Origin: Apoda limacodes
Lineage: Eukaryota; Arthropoda; Insecta; Lepidoptera; Limacodidae
Assembly (NCBI GenBank): GCA_946406115.1
Contig: OX291547.1
Location: 14,699,001-14,763,000, forward strand
Direction: 5' to 3'
Length of the DNA stretch: 64,000 bases
The first letter of the stretch is position 1; each line of letters opens with the position of its first letter. Made by a program: the position numbers and the translations under genes. The notes under the pieces are model-generated. The model was not told the DNA's origin. It ran no database searches and saw only the letters and a list, made by a program, of their open reading frames with translations. Shown in pieces: positions 10,741 through 22,529 of the stretch.

Positions 10741-13080
10741 TTAGGATCGATGACAAGTAGCACTTAACTCTATTTCATTCTAATCATAACTTTTATCTCA
10801 GCGTAAAGTCCTTCATAAACTGCCCTAAGATAAGCAACGGATTTCTTTGACTTAAGTAACGATCCCGGATCCCGGCAGATGTTGTCTCTTTGAAATATTG
10901 ATAGTTAACTGTTCGTTTGTTTACCTATAAGTACGTAAGTATTATTTTTATATATTTTAAAAATATTATGGTTTTGTGAAAAAATGTTTAACAGTTTACA
11001 TCATTATTTAATGCTGAGCAGAACTTAAAAAAAATATTTTGTTATTATCAAGTTTGGTTTCAAGAAAATTATAACTAGGTCATTAGGGCTTGTACGCTCC
11101 TTCCTTAGGAAAAAAATTAAAATTATTTAAAATTTATTAATTTTATACACTCATTAAAGTTATAATAACCACACATATTAGATTTTAATTGTTAGGTATA
11201 GATAGATATAATAAACCTCGCTACTAATGTACAATGCAATTCCCAAAAAGTACCTAGCTAATGGTCTATTCTTTATAAATCATTGCATTCAGTTCTTCCT
11301 AACTTACTAACTTTGTCCTTATTTTGCTAGTTAATGGTTACCGAGATATTTTAAGAGACGTAAAAAGACATAGGTCTAGATTTTGTGGGAACTTGACTAA
11401 CCAAATTACACTTCAGTGAACTATAGCTACTAATCGAGGAGTTGCCGTAGGAACCCCACGCCGATTATTTATCAAATCGCTGGCAAAAAAGCAAGTCCGC
11501 TATAATTATTTTCCTACAGAACCCTTATTTTATGCGTGTAAAGTGTATGTATGTACAACTCGCATTTAGCCAGTCGTCCTTTACTGCCGGTTCTGAATTC
11601 CTCTGAATGAGTTGAGCGTATTCGTATATTAAGACTTACTACATCCAAAATTCAGTGTTGTGCATTCATCAATCTTCTTCTTCCAATTTGGGATCAAGCC
11701 AATTTTAGCTTACACATGCTTTTCGCTTAGTATTTATTGCGAGATATTTGGATCACGAATCATGGTACGTTATAAATATCACGATACGTCATTAAACGAG
11801 ACTACCTCAATATTTATTACAATCCTGGATTTCTATCTAAATACCGCAACGCATATTAATAAGCGTCTAGCATGCGCCTTACTGTTTGTTTTATTATTTC
11901 ACCACTAAATCCATTAAGATAAAACTAAATCTCAACTTATAGGCATGGTTTTTCTGTGTCCTGGTTAATGTAAGCTAGTCATGTCAAACTCCCAGCCCGC
12001 GGGCCGCATTCGGCCGTCTATGCATCGGGCTTTTTAAAATTAGTTTATTTAATTGTCCTTCGAGGAAAAAGGCTTAAAATAGGTCCAGTATAGGCACTGT
12101 TTAGAACTGGCACTGTATGAAATATACATTTATTTCAAATATTTACTTAAACAGGCTTGAAACAGTCAATAATGCGCACTAGAAATTCATCACTATGATG
12201 AGTGCAATAAGTATTTTTGAAATGTGCGACCCGTTGATGCTTTGATCTTTATCTAAATGGCCGTAACGGCCGTACGTAATGACCACAATTAACTTATAGT
12301 GTTATTAGTAAGCACTCGCACCAAAGTGTCGTAATACAAACAAGAACATCAATTTTAGAATAACGACACAATCAATTGCTCATGGCACGGCACAATTAAC
12401 AAATAATAAAACCCGTCAAAAGCGAGTCGGGCTCGTGCATTATCTGATGGTGTGGAACCCCTGGTACGCAAATCCGACGCGCACTTAGCCGGTTTCTTTT
12501 TACCAAACATCACTGCATTAAATTCACGAATCTTCATAGTTAGGCAGCTGTAGCTCCAACACCCCCCATCTCCCCTTTTCCTGTTGTCATATGATATCCG
12601 CCTTATTACCGACATTCTGACATCATGAAAATAATATCAGTTGGTTTGATCACTTATCCTGAGATCTGTTTTCCTTAGGGTTATGAGATTTAAATAGACG
12701 TCGCCTTGTGGTTAAAAACAAGTACCTTAGGTGATTCTAAGGAATTGGTTTACCCATTCTTATCCTGGTTCTATTGCGGTTGTATATCAAAACAACATTA
12801 GTGACCCTGGGTCAGAAAAAAGAATTATACTAGTCCCTGAGTAAATAGAGAAGCAGCCGCTCTTGGCGCAGGATGGAAAGGGGTGCCAAATTCAAAACGG
12901 TTGTCATATAATATTAGGTGCCGAAACCATAAAGCGACTAGTTTATATGTGAATGGACTTATACTGATAGTAGTATAACCGATTACATATTATATCTCCT
13001 ATATTCTGTTCCGCTAAAAGTACGTAGGAAAATAAATAAAAAAAAGCCTTTAATTTTAGAAGAAAAGATTTTACAAAATA
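10741..13080. other. intergenic, only repeat fragments
   Basis: No supported gene was found. The stretch holds a family-G fragment at about 12,400-12,500 (gcgagtcgggctcgtgc ... cgacgcgcacttagccgg). A short 82-codon frame at 11,660 has no recognisable features and is not called. Confidence 0.5.
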
Positions 13081-13089
13081 TTAAGTTTG

Positions 13090-13880
13090 TTATTCTAAGC
13101 TACACAACAAAATATCTCTAATTTCGGTCTGTATTTTGGTATAGGCCTCCTCTAACCCTTTGTATTGTACTCTGTTGTGTCTGCTGGCACTCTCATCCAT
13201 TGGGATCCCAGAGTCAGTTGAATGTTGTAAAAAAATCTTATTATTTGGCGTCCTCTCTTTCCATTTTTCTGAGATGTGTGTTACCTGCTTGCTCCACTTA
13301 TCAAGACTACATCTCAATAGGTGTCTAGTCCATCTCAATTTCTGTTGATCAATTCGGGCAAGGATGTCAGTCACTAAAGTTTTAGTTTAGTTACTAAAGC
13401 TTTACTCTTATCATGCTCCTTTCCATTGCGCTTTGGTATTTAGCGAGTTTCTCCCTGTATTACTTTGTTAACGGTAATATTTCGTAGGCATAAGTTATAC
13501 TTGGTAATATACAGGTGTTGAAAACCTTCCTTTTGATTTGTATCTCCAATTCCTTGCCATTTATAAATTTTTTTTGAGGGACCAGTATTTTTTTTAGCCG
13601 TAGACTATTCTTTTGTTGATTTCCTTCAATATCTGGTCCCACAGATTGTTTGCCCTAAATAAACATATTCCGTAAAGTATTCAAAAATGTTACCATTTGT
13701 GATGCGAATATATCGCCTGTTTGGAGTTTGTCATCACCTTCGTTTTGCTCTCATTTATTTTCAGTCCATCTGCTGCGCTTTTTCATCTAGGTTATCCATC
13801 GTGATTTCCAGATTTTTTGGATCCTCTTCAAATAAAACTAAGTCATCAGCAATACTAAGGTGATTTAGGCGGCTATATAC
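13090..13880 (-). pseudogene. RTE-like non-LTR retrotransposon, C-terminal RT fragment
   Basis: On the minus strand the first recognisable motif is the catalytic box IADDLVLFEEDP (about 13,815-13,855). It is followed by a broken thumb region containing LKKILVPQKKFINGKELEIQ (13,560-13,640) and CILPSITYAYE. The typical C-terminal segment IDQQKLRWTRHLLRC with a tail ending GLEEAYTKIQ lies at 13,090-13,374. Stops and frameshifts separate the segments. The order and motifs match the RT end of RTE-type elements of insects. It is inactive. Confidence 0.75.
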
Positions 13881-14174
13881 CATTGATGTTTAGGCCAAAA
13901 GTGTCCCAGTCCAGTTTCCTGAAGAAACTTTCCAATACTACTGTAAACAGCTTCGGAGATCAAAATATACGTTATTCCTTATTTCGAACAATAAGTCCAA
14001 ATACCAATTTAGACCAGCTAGCACAATCAGAGTGCGATAGTCAATACTATAAGTTTCTACCTAAATAAAAATTATCTTTTTTTTTTGCAAATACATTGAA
14101 TGTGTGCATTGTCAAAAGAAAAACAACAGACAATTGCACATCTATGCAGGGCGCATCTTTAATTTTTTTGAGGA

Positions 14175-14270
14175 TTCTTATCAAAATTTTAATCACTTCC
14201 TTCTTGAAGAACCTCATGCTGTAATTACTGGACAAAAATAGGCAGGGAGCTCATCTCAGCAGTACCTCCA
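14175..14270 (-). repeat. 3' fragment of a lepidopteran non-LTR element
   Basis: The minus strand encodes a decayed version of the FFKKEV and ELP C-terminal tail seen better at 38.5-39.1 kb. Confidence 0.45.
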
Positions 14271-14632
14271 AAATTCTACAGTGCCTGACCATTTAAGATA
14301 ATATTCGAATCTAATTCAGAGTATTGGCAGCCCTAAGTCTCTCTCTTTCTATGTACCATTCTCTCTCTGGTAGAGTGAGGGAGCATCACAGAACATAATT
14401 AGAGTTCTGTGGGGAGCATATTACTGGCAAATGTCTGCCCAATTAAAATTTTGACAGAAAATAAAAAAGAATAATTGTCAACTATAATGTCATAATTAAA
14501 GACATGAAAAATTTACAAAAAATTACAAATTTATAAATATAATTAATTTCGAACAATAAAATTATCAAGTGGTTAAGAAAAATAAATCTGTATTTGGTTT
14601 CTTCTAATATCATAATTGGTATTATAACAAAA

Positions 14633-17386
14633 ATGTGTAGCCCGGTTTTAAATTTGCCAAGTCTCAAAGAGCCACCACCGTGTATGCCTTGCTATCCCGT
14701 TCAGGTAAAAAAAACATGTTTTTTGGTTTAGTCATTATCATATTTCAACTAGTCAATTACATTTTGTAGATACTTATAACCGTAGGTAGGTAGTAGGTAG
14801 ATATAAACTTATTTCTAATTATTCATATCCTGGATTGAAATTTTTCAGTTAACCCATTTGCGATTACATGAGATATTAAATTTGATATAAAATACTCTTT
14901 ATCCTTTAAACACCTGGGTGAAGGTCGTTCTTTACTCGGATTTTCCTTACTATCATTTTTCATATTTTTATATGTCAATTACATTTTGTACTTAAAACTA
15001 TGAAATGTGGAATATTATTAGCTGACCTGGTCCATTAGGTCATTGAGTAATTCATCTCCTTGTTCGGAGATTTTTTCTAAGGATATTACCCCGAACAACG
15101 ATGGTTATGTACAAGGTAATGGCAGTTGGTAGGGTCAGTGGTAAAGGACATATGCCCATGCAAGTCCCCACCCTTTGGCCTACACTGTTCTCATCCTATT
15201 ACTTCCTGTTATTTGTTTCACGGCTGTCCATTCAGTATGCAGTCTCTACTGTAGCACCCATCGATTCCACTCGACCACTGATTCTGCGACATGTAAGCTA
15301 CTCACTTCTACCTTAGCCTAATGATCCTTAGCAATTTTGGTTACTTTGTTATTCGCCTGATGTCTTCATATCAAAATACAGTCATAACTTCCAAACTGAC
15401 GGCAAATTATGACTAGTTTCTCTTACTCTTTCATTCAGTTCATTTCACACTTCTTATTTTCGACAGGGTCCAAAATGTTTCCCGTGTGGCATAGATCCAG
15501 TGACGCTGCGTCGACCGCTGATTGTTGGCGACAGCACGTTTGAGTATCGCCCCACAGCTTGGCCCGGCATGTTACTTAACAACCAGGACAAGAAAATTCG
15601 TTACCAGCTCATTAATTATGAGCGTCCGGTATGTAGGACAACTTTATTAAGTTTAAATAGTTATGTATGTGTGTATCGTGACAATTCGTCAAGATAGTCA
15701 AATAGCTTAGTAGAGGAATTACTCAATGTTCCTCTCCTTATTTAGACCCTTTGACTTGGAACTGCATTAATTGTTGTGTTTTATGCATACCTTCAAAATA
15801 GGAATGAGTGGCGCAGTGACGTTGGGCTGCCATGACAAAAGTCCCTGGTTTGATTTCTGGTGAAGGCAACTAATATTGTTACAATTTCGAAAAAGTAAGG
15901 TTGTCTTGATTTTGGTTTGTTCCCGGTTTGGCGATAGGCTCACCACCTATACGCATATGAGAGGTTTGTAGGACGGAATAATACCGATTGGTGATACGTG
16001 GTTGTTACGAGCATTAACTCATACGTCCCCTCTTAGGGCCGGTCTACTCTAACTTTAGGCGAAGGCAATAGACAATGTATTTGAGAAATTAAGATAAAAA
16101 GCTAGGTCAGGTAGGTACACGCCGGGCTCGAACCTCCCCGCCTCAAAACGCGAGGCCAACACCGAAACCACTAGGACACTACGGACCCACTATAATACCT
16201 TCGTTATATCTCTGGCCACCCCTACGGGGATAAGTGTCATGATTAGGGTTGCCATCTCTAAACCGTGCCACACAGTACCGGAAGCGTAAAAAAGGATTTT
16301 GGAGCCTTGATACATACAATACATTTTACATATATTAAGATGGAATTTTAAGGTTTTTTTCGGATAAAATAGTGTGTTTTACTCGTTATAGCAAGGTGTT
16401 TGTAACTAATAGCTTATTTTTTTTTAATAATAGACGTCTCTGCCTTTTCGGCTAATTTTTTATATTCACAAATACAATAAAAATACAAATATCCTTTATT
16501 GCACTAAACAAAAACACAAAGTTATTGAAAAAAATATATTAAAAACCTGTACAACAGGCGATCTTTTATGGCCAGATGGCGATTTCTACCAGATAACCTA
16601 TGTTGGTATAGATATACAAATTTAAAAGATTGGAATGGTAGGATGTGTAAAAGTTTACAAAAACTGAAATGAAGATATAAGTAACATAGAATACGAATAA
16701 AAACTACATATAACTAAACTACGTATAAATTACCAAATAAATAAATAACTACAAAATACATAAAATATAAAATACATAAATTCCTTACATAAAAATACAT
16801 AAACTACACATAAATAAAACAATCATAACTTAAATATTTAAGTGTCTACATCAGAAGAACAGAGGGAGCAAAACAACAAGGTTATGCGAGATTTAAAAAA
16901 TGCTTTTTCACTTGTGCTCTGAAGGTTGTAAGTGATTGTGCTTTTCGGATATCTACTGGGACAGAGTTCCACAATCGCACTGCTTGTACGGTGAAGGAAT
17001 CATCGTAAAATTTTGAGTTGTGACTCGGTGTATTAAGTAATAAATTAGAGGAGGAACGCAAAGAGGCATAGTAACCAAAACGCTCTTTGAGATAAGAAGG
17101 GTAGCTAGGATTGAACAGCACACAGTAAAGAAGTGAAAGAATATGAGCATTCCGGCGAAAGCGAATTGGGAGCCACTTGAGCTTCACGCGGAAATTGGAA
17201 ATATGGTCATAATTAATAAGCCATATATAAATAATCCGCGCATAAATAGAATACTCGCATGGACTGGAATGGCGCAGAGAACCCGCGGCGCATCCCGAAG
17301 CCTCCACCTACTAATTTTTTTTTTTTTTTTTATTTCAGGTAACATCACACTATCCTTCTTGTTCACCAGCTTATATACGTTGTTAA
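14633..17386 (+). CDS. Cys/Pro-containing small protein, three exons, 93 aa ('DPVT..RRPLIV' family)
   Basis: Exon 1 (14,633-14,704; MCSPVLNLPSLKEPPPCMPC...YPVQ) ends at CAG|GTAAAA, phase 0. Exon 2 (15,467-15,628) follows cgacag and begins GPKCFPCGIDPVTLRRPLIV; it ends LINYERP at CCG|GTATGT, phase 0. Exon 3 (17,339-17,386) follows a T-run and atttcag and reads VTSHYPSCSPAYIRC, then stop. All phases agree. Exon 2 matches exon 2 of the gene at 50.6-52.4 kb (CDNLDPVTRRRPLIVHDG ... QYYRP), including the boundary after RP, so the two genes are paralogues. A candidate extra in-phase exon is at 15,236-15,292. Intron 2 carries SINE-like DNA and a truncated minus-strand retrotransposon. Function is unknown; a male germ-line structural role is suggested only by cluster context. 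Confidence 0.65.
15236..15292 (+). other. candidate optional exon of the 14.6-kb gene
   Basis: A 57-base segment lies between gtccattcag and CAT|GTAAGC. It is in phase 0 at both ends and encodes YAVSTVAPIDSTRPLILRH. IDSTRPLIL resembles IDPVTLRRPLIV of the next exon, as expected from an exon duplication. Inclusion in the mRNA is unproven. Confidence 0.35.
15805..16100 (+). repeat. tRNA-derived SINE-like unit
   Basis: An A-box-like 'tggcgcagtgacgttgg' is followed about 40 bases later by a B-box-like 'ggtttgatttc' and then an AT-rich body. This fits a pol III-type SINE. A separate B-box-like 'gggctcgaacc' lies on the complementary side at 16,115-16,190 and may belong to a second, inverted unit. 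Confidence 0.45.
16440..17310 (-). pseudogene. non-LTR retrotransposon, C-terminal RT fragment and 3' UTR, 5'-truncated
   Basis: The minus frame from about 17,265 to 16,882 carries KLKWLPIRFRRNAHILSLLY, a YLKERF segment, AVRLWNSVPVDIRK and a C-terminus QVKKHFLNLA. This is the typical end of jockey/BS/CR1-type reverse transcriptases. An AT-rich 3' UTR with aataaa-like words extends to about 16,440. The element inserted in intron 2 of the 14.6-kb gene. Its truncated 5' edge lies directly against the T-run that precedes exon 3. Confidence 0.7.
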
Positions 17387-18235
17387 AAATGTAGGTAAGA
17401 ATTTCATTTTTTATTTATCACTATCATCCAATAATCTTCACGTAGAAGATTATTGGTATCAGCCAACATGTTTACTCAAATTAAAATATTTTGCCCAAAG
17501 TCTTTGTATTAACTCAGGTTTTAATCATGTAAGAGAAGCCTGCTTCTCCAAGAAGAGGCCTCGGATTTTGCAGTCGGGCGTATAATGGCTGGGGCAAGAA
17601 AAAAAACCAAATTGACGTGAAGAACAAAAAACCAAAGCAGTTTTCAGCTTTTGCTTTTTAAGCCTTAAAATTTTAGTTTTAAATAAGCCCGGAAAAGTAT
17701 CGTTTTTATTATGAATCTAACCAAAGAAGTTACAGTTTCGCCATCATATCTAGTGCAGCGCCTTCTGGTGGCCTACAACCGTATAACATGACGGACGACC
17801 TGCTGTAAGGTGATAACTATGCAATAACCGCATCAAAATTAGTTCTGTATTTTATTCAAAAAAACATCCACCATAGCTCCCTCTGGTGCCCTATATCCCC
17901 AAAACAAGACTACGCGCCTAAATTGGACCAGTAGTTTCTTCAAAACATGGTAATAGAATTACATACACACAAATAAACTTTCACCCTAAACGCACATACC
18001 GTCTCCATTGGTTTCTTCGACTTTGGTAAAAACTTGTTATAATCGATGGGATATGGAATGGATCGAAAAAGAAAAGGTTCATTTAAAATCTTTTCGTTTT
18101 GGGAAGTAGAAATGTCATAAAAAAAAACTGCAATGTCATACTGACAAGTCATGTTTCAAGTTTCAAAATTACTAAATCCACATCTCAAAAGTAAAAATTT
18201 ATAGTTTTGTACGTTTTGTAAATAGAAAAATCAAA

Positions 18236-19841
18236 ATGTGCGACCGGATGAATATAATCAGCCAACTGCAAACAATCATGTCGACAATTCAGTAAGTTAT
18301 GAAAGCTGTTTATTAAGATTTTATAACGTAAGTTTGTCTTTAGATTCTTAAATCCATAGTCACAATTTAATCAATTTATATATTTCTATATCAGCCTAAT
18401 AATAATTTAAATAATATAACATACTGTCTTTGACTATTTATGTGTTATTACAAAGATTTGTACAGGGTCTGCCACCGGGTTTAATAAAAACGTGTCGTCG
18501 TCATCGTCTCAACCAGAAGACGTCCACTGCTGAACGTAGGCCTCTCATATGTCGTAGCATGGCCGGTCCTGAACCGCCTGAATCCAATGGCTGTCTGCGG
18601 CTTTAACCAGAGTGGTTTCACTGGGAGTCAGAATCGGTTTTTAATTTTTTTTCACAATTTAACTGCAACTACCTACTTCAAACTTAGTAGATCCATTATC
18701 CAGATCCGAGGTATCAGAGATATTTTTTTTTTCAGTAGATTCATTTTTGAAAGTGTGTATCTACTTAGATGTTTTTTCTCGCTAGATCCGTTAACCAGAT
18801 CCAGATTCGAAGGTGTGGGTCTACTGAGGAATTTCTTTTTCACTAGATTCAGTTATTTCTATTGCAGTAGATCCATCATATAGATCATAGAGATTTTGCT
18901 ATAAAAACTATTAGAGGTTTTCGTATTTTTTTATTTACTTTTGTTGTAGACTTTGCTTCTTCCCAAATTCTTCATTCTAAGACAATGGAAGGCATTCTTT
19001 ATGTTTTGATGACTTTAAGTTTGCGAGTATCAACCTAATATGTGGCATAAATAGTCATATCTTTTTCGTAGGTGCGTTGATTTAAAAGTTTGAAATTTCT
19101 CTCTCCCAAGTACCTACCTACCGCAACCGCAGACCACAGATATTAATTTTTACTTGATATTTTGTCCTCCCGTTCCAGATAAAAAGGATTTTGTCAAACT
19201 GGCGTTCGGAATACAAACTAATCCTATTACGATTCGCCTTTCCTTTTGTGATACGGAACCTCAAAAAATGTTTTTATTTATTGTCACACAGTTTTTCTTA
19301 TTTTCACTTTTTTTTTACTCGAAAGTCTTTATATGTGTTCAATATTTCTAATTTACACAGAAAAAACATCTCAGTTATCAATATTCTATTTTTTAGGCTT
19401 CAGCCACGATTCAAGTTTCAATAAAAAAATATTTTTTGATTCTATAAATTTTTACTTGACCAAAAAGCTTAAGCGAATGCATTGAGCTATATATTATATT
19501 TAAATAATGAAGGAGATGCTGTAAACAAACGTCACGTGCCACACGCGATAAGGCTGGTCCCAGTCAGTGAATAGGTGAACTGCAGCTCATACCCTACAAT
19601 ATTTAAGACTGAGGCGGCAAGCGTAGAATCTCGACTAGCAAGTAGCACATAATAGATTAATGAGCTTCTATTTTACAGAGGAGGCTGCGCTGGCTGTACT
19701 CAACCTCAATGCTGTCAGCCGTGCTGCCCGCCAGCGCCAGCAGCATGCTGTCCGTCAGCGGCAGCACCGTGCTGTGCTGGGGCTGCCGGCGGCGGTGGCT
19801 CGCTGGTCACAGTATACAGTCAAGTAGCACATATCCAGTGA
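18236..19841 (+). CDS. Cys/Ala/Pro-rich small protein, two exons, 72 aa
   Basis: Exon 1 (18,236-18,291) encodes MCDRMNIISQLQTIMSTI and ends in CA|GTAAGT, phase 2. Exon 2 (19,679-19,841) follows gcttctattttacag and starts with A, completing CAA (Gln). It continues GGCAGCTQPQCCQPCCPP, then alternating Ala/Pro and Cys-Cys units, a GGGGS run and ends VAHIQ. All three frames of exon 2 are open for some distance, but only this one fits the donor phase and gives the Cys-Pro pattern of neighbouring genes. It is probably a small structural protein of the cluster. A second similar terminal exon lies at 21,378-21,426 in the same phase. The 1.4-kb intron holds repeat family 'CAGTAGATCC'. Confidence 0.6.
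18490..18615 (+). repeat. dispersed non-LTR 3' fragment
   Basis: 'ccagaagacgtccactgctg' and 'aacgtaggcctctcatatg' match a very common lepidopteran retrotransposon-derived repeat, as I recall it. It is non-coding and intronic to the 18.2-19.8-kb gene. Confidence 0.5.
18680..18900 (+). repeat. 'CAGTAGATCC' repeat array
   Basis: The word 'agtagatccatta' or 'ctagatccgtta', usually followed by 'ccagatcc' or similar, recurs about five times. The same word occurs at 40,870-40,890 and as a perfect inverted pair at about 41,268-41,310. Confidence 0.5.
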
Positions 19842-21377
19842 CGCGCCGCCACGGCGCTCACACTTCAAATTACTAAGTCATATACCTATCTACATTCAAA
19901 TTACATAATTGAAAATTCGTACTTGTAGTAAATTTGCATTGTTTTGAATTTTCAAAACTCAGTCACATAAGTTAGCTATACTTTAGTTTTGCTCTTATTC
20001 GGACACTAACGTATTTGTTTTATTTTTTATATACTGTAGTAGTATGGGATTCTTCAAGAAAGAAAAGAATATATTTCTATGTTACTACTTCAGAACGAGC
20101 GTTAAAGTGATGCACCACCTATCGCGCGCAGTTTTATTTTTAGTAATTCCTATTTAGTCCCGTATACGTGCAAGTAATGTCCCTGGTGTTGCAAGTGTCC
20201 ATAGCTATGGTGACTGCCAAACATCTAGTGGGCCGTATCTGGCGGGCTTATTTGCCTCCTTAGTGGTATAAAAAAACTGATAGCTCCGTAGGAGTACATT
20301 CATTCAAATGTCTTTTAGTAATATAGTGCTTTTAGTTCAATACTTTTGGACTCCCTGGTCTCACAAATGTTTAACAATTACTTACAGATTTAAAAGGACG
20401 AAAATTTCAAGCGTTTATGCTATTCGTTTAAATACTTGATTTTACTTATGGTCCCGCCCGCGTGGATTTTGATTCTTTTTTGGAGTCTGTAAAAACAGTT
20501 CAAATTTTTTATTCAGTACCTACCTATGTATGAAATCCTCAGTGCGCTAATACTTATACTTGACGTTTTTTATGTAGCTATTATGTCCTTCCCCAAGCTT
20601 TCAGGTATCCCTAATCCGAATTCCTATCAATCCTATTTGCGTTGACGTTTTTTTCAGTATTGAGTTGGTAAAAAGCTTTGAAATATTTATTTATTAAATT
20701 CAAATACCTTAGTGTACTATTTCGACTCACACTTGACATTTTTTTAGGTAACTATGTTATTTGCCTTCCTAAATGACTATTACTAAATTTTATTAAATAC
20801 CTATGCAAGTGCCTATTTCGTATGTAAGGCGTCTGTAGACTACGAAAAGGCTTCATCAAAACCTTGGCCATTCTAGATACCCTGTAGAGATGTTGTATAG
20901 ACTGGCAATGCTTAAAGGGGCTAATATATCTTTACAACGCTGCCACGATTATCGTTCAGTTTTAAAATTATAAAAATCCCCCCCCCCCCCCCTGCCCCCC
21001 GCACGTTGAGTTAGCTACGCTTCGTATGGAAATGTAGGCAGAATCATCTACAGTGATCCACGGCCACGCTACACATGGATGCGTGGCTTCATGACGCATT
21101 CAACACAAATTATCCCACGCATATGTGTAGGCCTTCGTGCACATCTATGCAGTGGGACTACGAGAAATTAGTTTCCCTAGTGGGAACCAATTACATAATT
21201 GGACAATTTAATGGGTCCAAATGAAAACACCTACGCAGCAGTGGATTCGCAGCTTTATTTGCAATACCGGTTACAAAACATCTTTCAATAAAAAAAAAAA
21301 ATGATAAAAATATTAATATAAAAAATAATAATAATGACAAAAAAAGTAATTAACAAATATTATCCCTTTTATTACAG
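19842..21377. other. intergenic or intronic, repeat fragments only
   Basis: It contains a degenerate 3' end of the non-LTR family at about 20,045-20,275 (atgggattcttcaagaaaga ... gcaagtgtccatagctatgg) and a C-run at 20,976-20,992. I saw no exon 1 candidate for the exon at 21,378. Confidence 0.45.
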
Positions 21378-21426
21378 ATGCCGTACTGGCGGTGGGTCAG
21401 CCACCTGTACCTGTAGCTGCATTTGA
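21378..21426 (+). CDS. terminal exon of a Cys-rich small protein (alternative 3' exon or separate gene)
   Basis: After ttttattacag the plus strand reads A|TGC CGT ACT GGC and so on, encoding CRTGGGSATCTCSCI and then TGA. Like exon 2 of the 18.2-19.8-kb gene it accepts a phase-2 donor through an initial A, and its GGGS...T segment echoes the end of that exon (GGGGSLVTV). It may therefore be an alternative last exon of that gene, or the remnant or terminal exon of a tandem duplicate whose first exon I could not find. Confidence 0.4.
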
Positions 21427-22089
21427 CAAGGCTACAATTGCAATTGGCTGCCATGGTCCAAATTGTGTATAAATTTATTGTTTCTTTGATTTTAAAATAC
21501 GTTGTAATTGCACAAAATGTCTCCGGAATATGTAATTTTTTTTGTGCAGTCCTGTTATGATTTGTTTTGTTAAAGGTGACATGAATATATAACAAAATAT
21601 TATTTTTTTATTATTTCATTGTTATTCTCAATTCGTTTGGTAAATAGAAACGTGTAGTAAGGGAACAGCGGCATTTCGTAAAATGACAGCTAACAATTCT
21701 CGTTTGAAATCCATAAAAATAAGATATACATTGCGCATTTGAAATGATGTATGAAATTCATCGATTTTCGCGAAACCCCAATGAATATCTTATTTCTTCA
21801 AAAAGGTTAGCAATCTTTTTACGGAATCGACCCGCAGATACTCCTTTCACAGATCGTAGCTATTAATTTTAATTATTAGTCTAGAGCTGTCAACAATGAT
21901 TATTTGTGTCAAAATGAGGCTTTACCACTATGAGGTGAGATCTTGATAAGGAAAAAATATCCCGCTGTTTTTTTCATGCAAACCGCCTATAATCCAAGAA
22001 CCATCAGAAGACCAAAAGTGCACAAATCAAGCCTGGCACAATTTGTATACTAAGTATTTTTGTTTACGATTGTACTATAAAATATTTGA

Positions 22090-22220
22090 ATGTCTGGTAG
22101 TGCCGTTTGTTGTAAACAGCACTACCTGAGGTGCGGCTGGTAGTGCTACTAGCGGGAATGACCCGTGCTGTTCACAAATTTTTCAAATGATATCACTACC
22201 ATGGCACCGTTCAAATGTTT
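22090..22220. repeat. 'GTAGTGCCGTTT' hairpin-repeat copy
   Basis: 'ggtagtgccgtttgttgtaa' is followed by the inverted 'acagcactacc'. It is related to the copies at 7.2, 9.4 and 25.55 kb. Confidence 0.45.
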
Positions 22221-22529
22221 TATAGTACAAAAACACACAAATACTACAAAAAAAAAACCGGCCAAGTGCGCCCCCCACTTTGTCCCCACCGACTAACTAA
22301 ACAGCACAAGTGGTTGGTCGGTGGGAAATCTCTAGCGTCTATAGTCCCTCTTTTTTTATTTTTATTTTTTTATTTTTTGTAAATATTATGTCAAATTAGT
22401 AAAATTATCCGGCGTTTCCCCATGGACCCAATGAATTGACCCATTCATGGGTCCACGAGGACAACCTATTCCTCGTGGTACCAGTGGCTTATATTTTCAA
22501 ATTATATACCCCCTGTACAACCTTTAGAT

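Noticed and set aside
16115..16190. Functional tRNA gene on the minus strand
   Set aside because: Box-like words are present but no cloverleaf with paired arms could be built; it is more likely SINE-derived.
19679..19900. Alternative frames of the 19.7-kb exon (all three open)
   Set aside because: They do not fit the phase-2 donor of exon 1 or give the Cys-Pro pattern of the neighbours.
21350..21595. 81-codon minus-strand frame with several Cys
   Set aside because: The plus strand has a splice-framed Cys-rich terminal exon in the same place. The minus frame has no signals.
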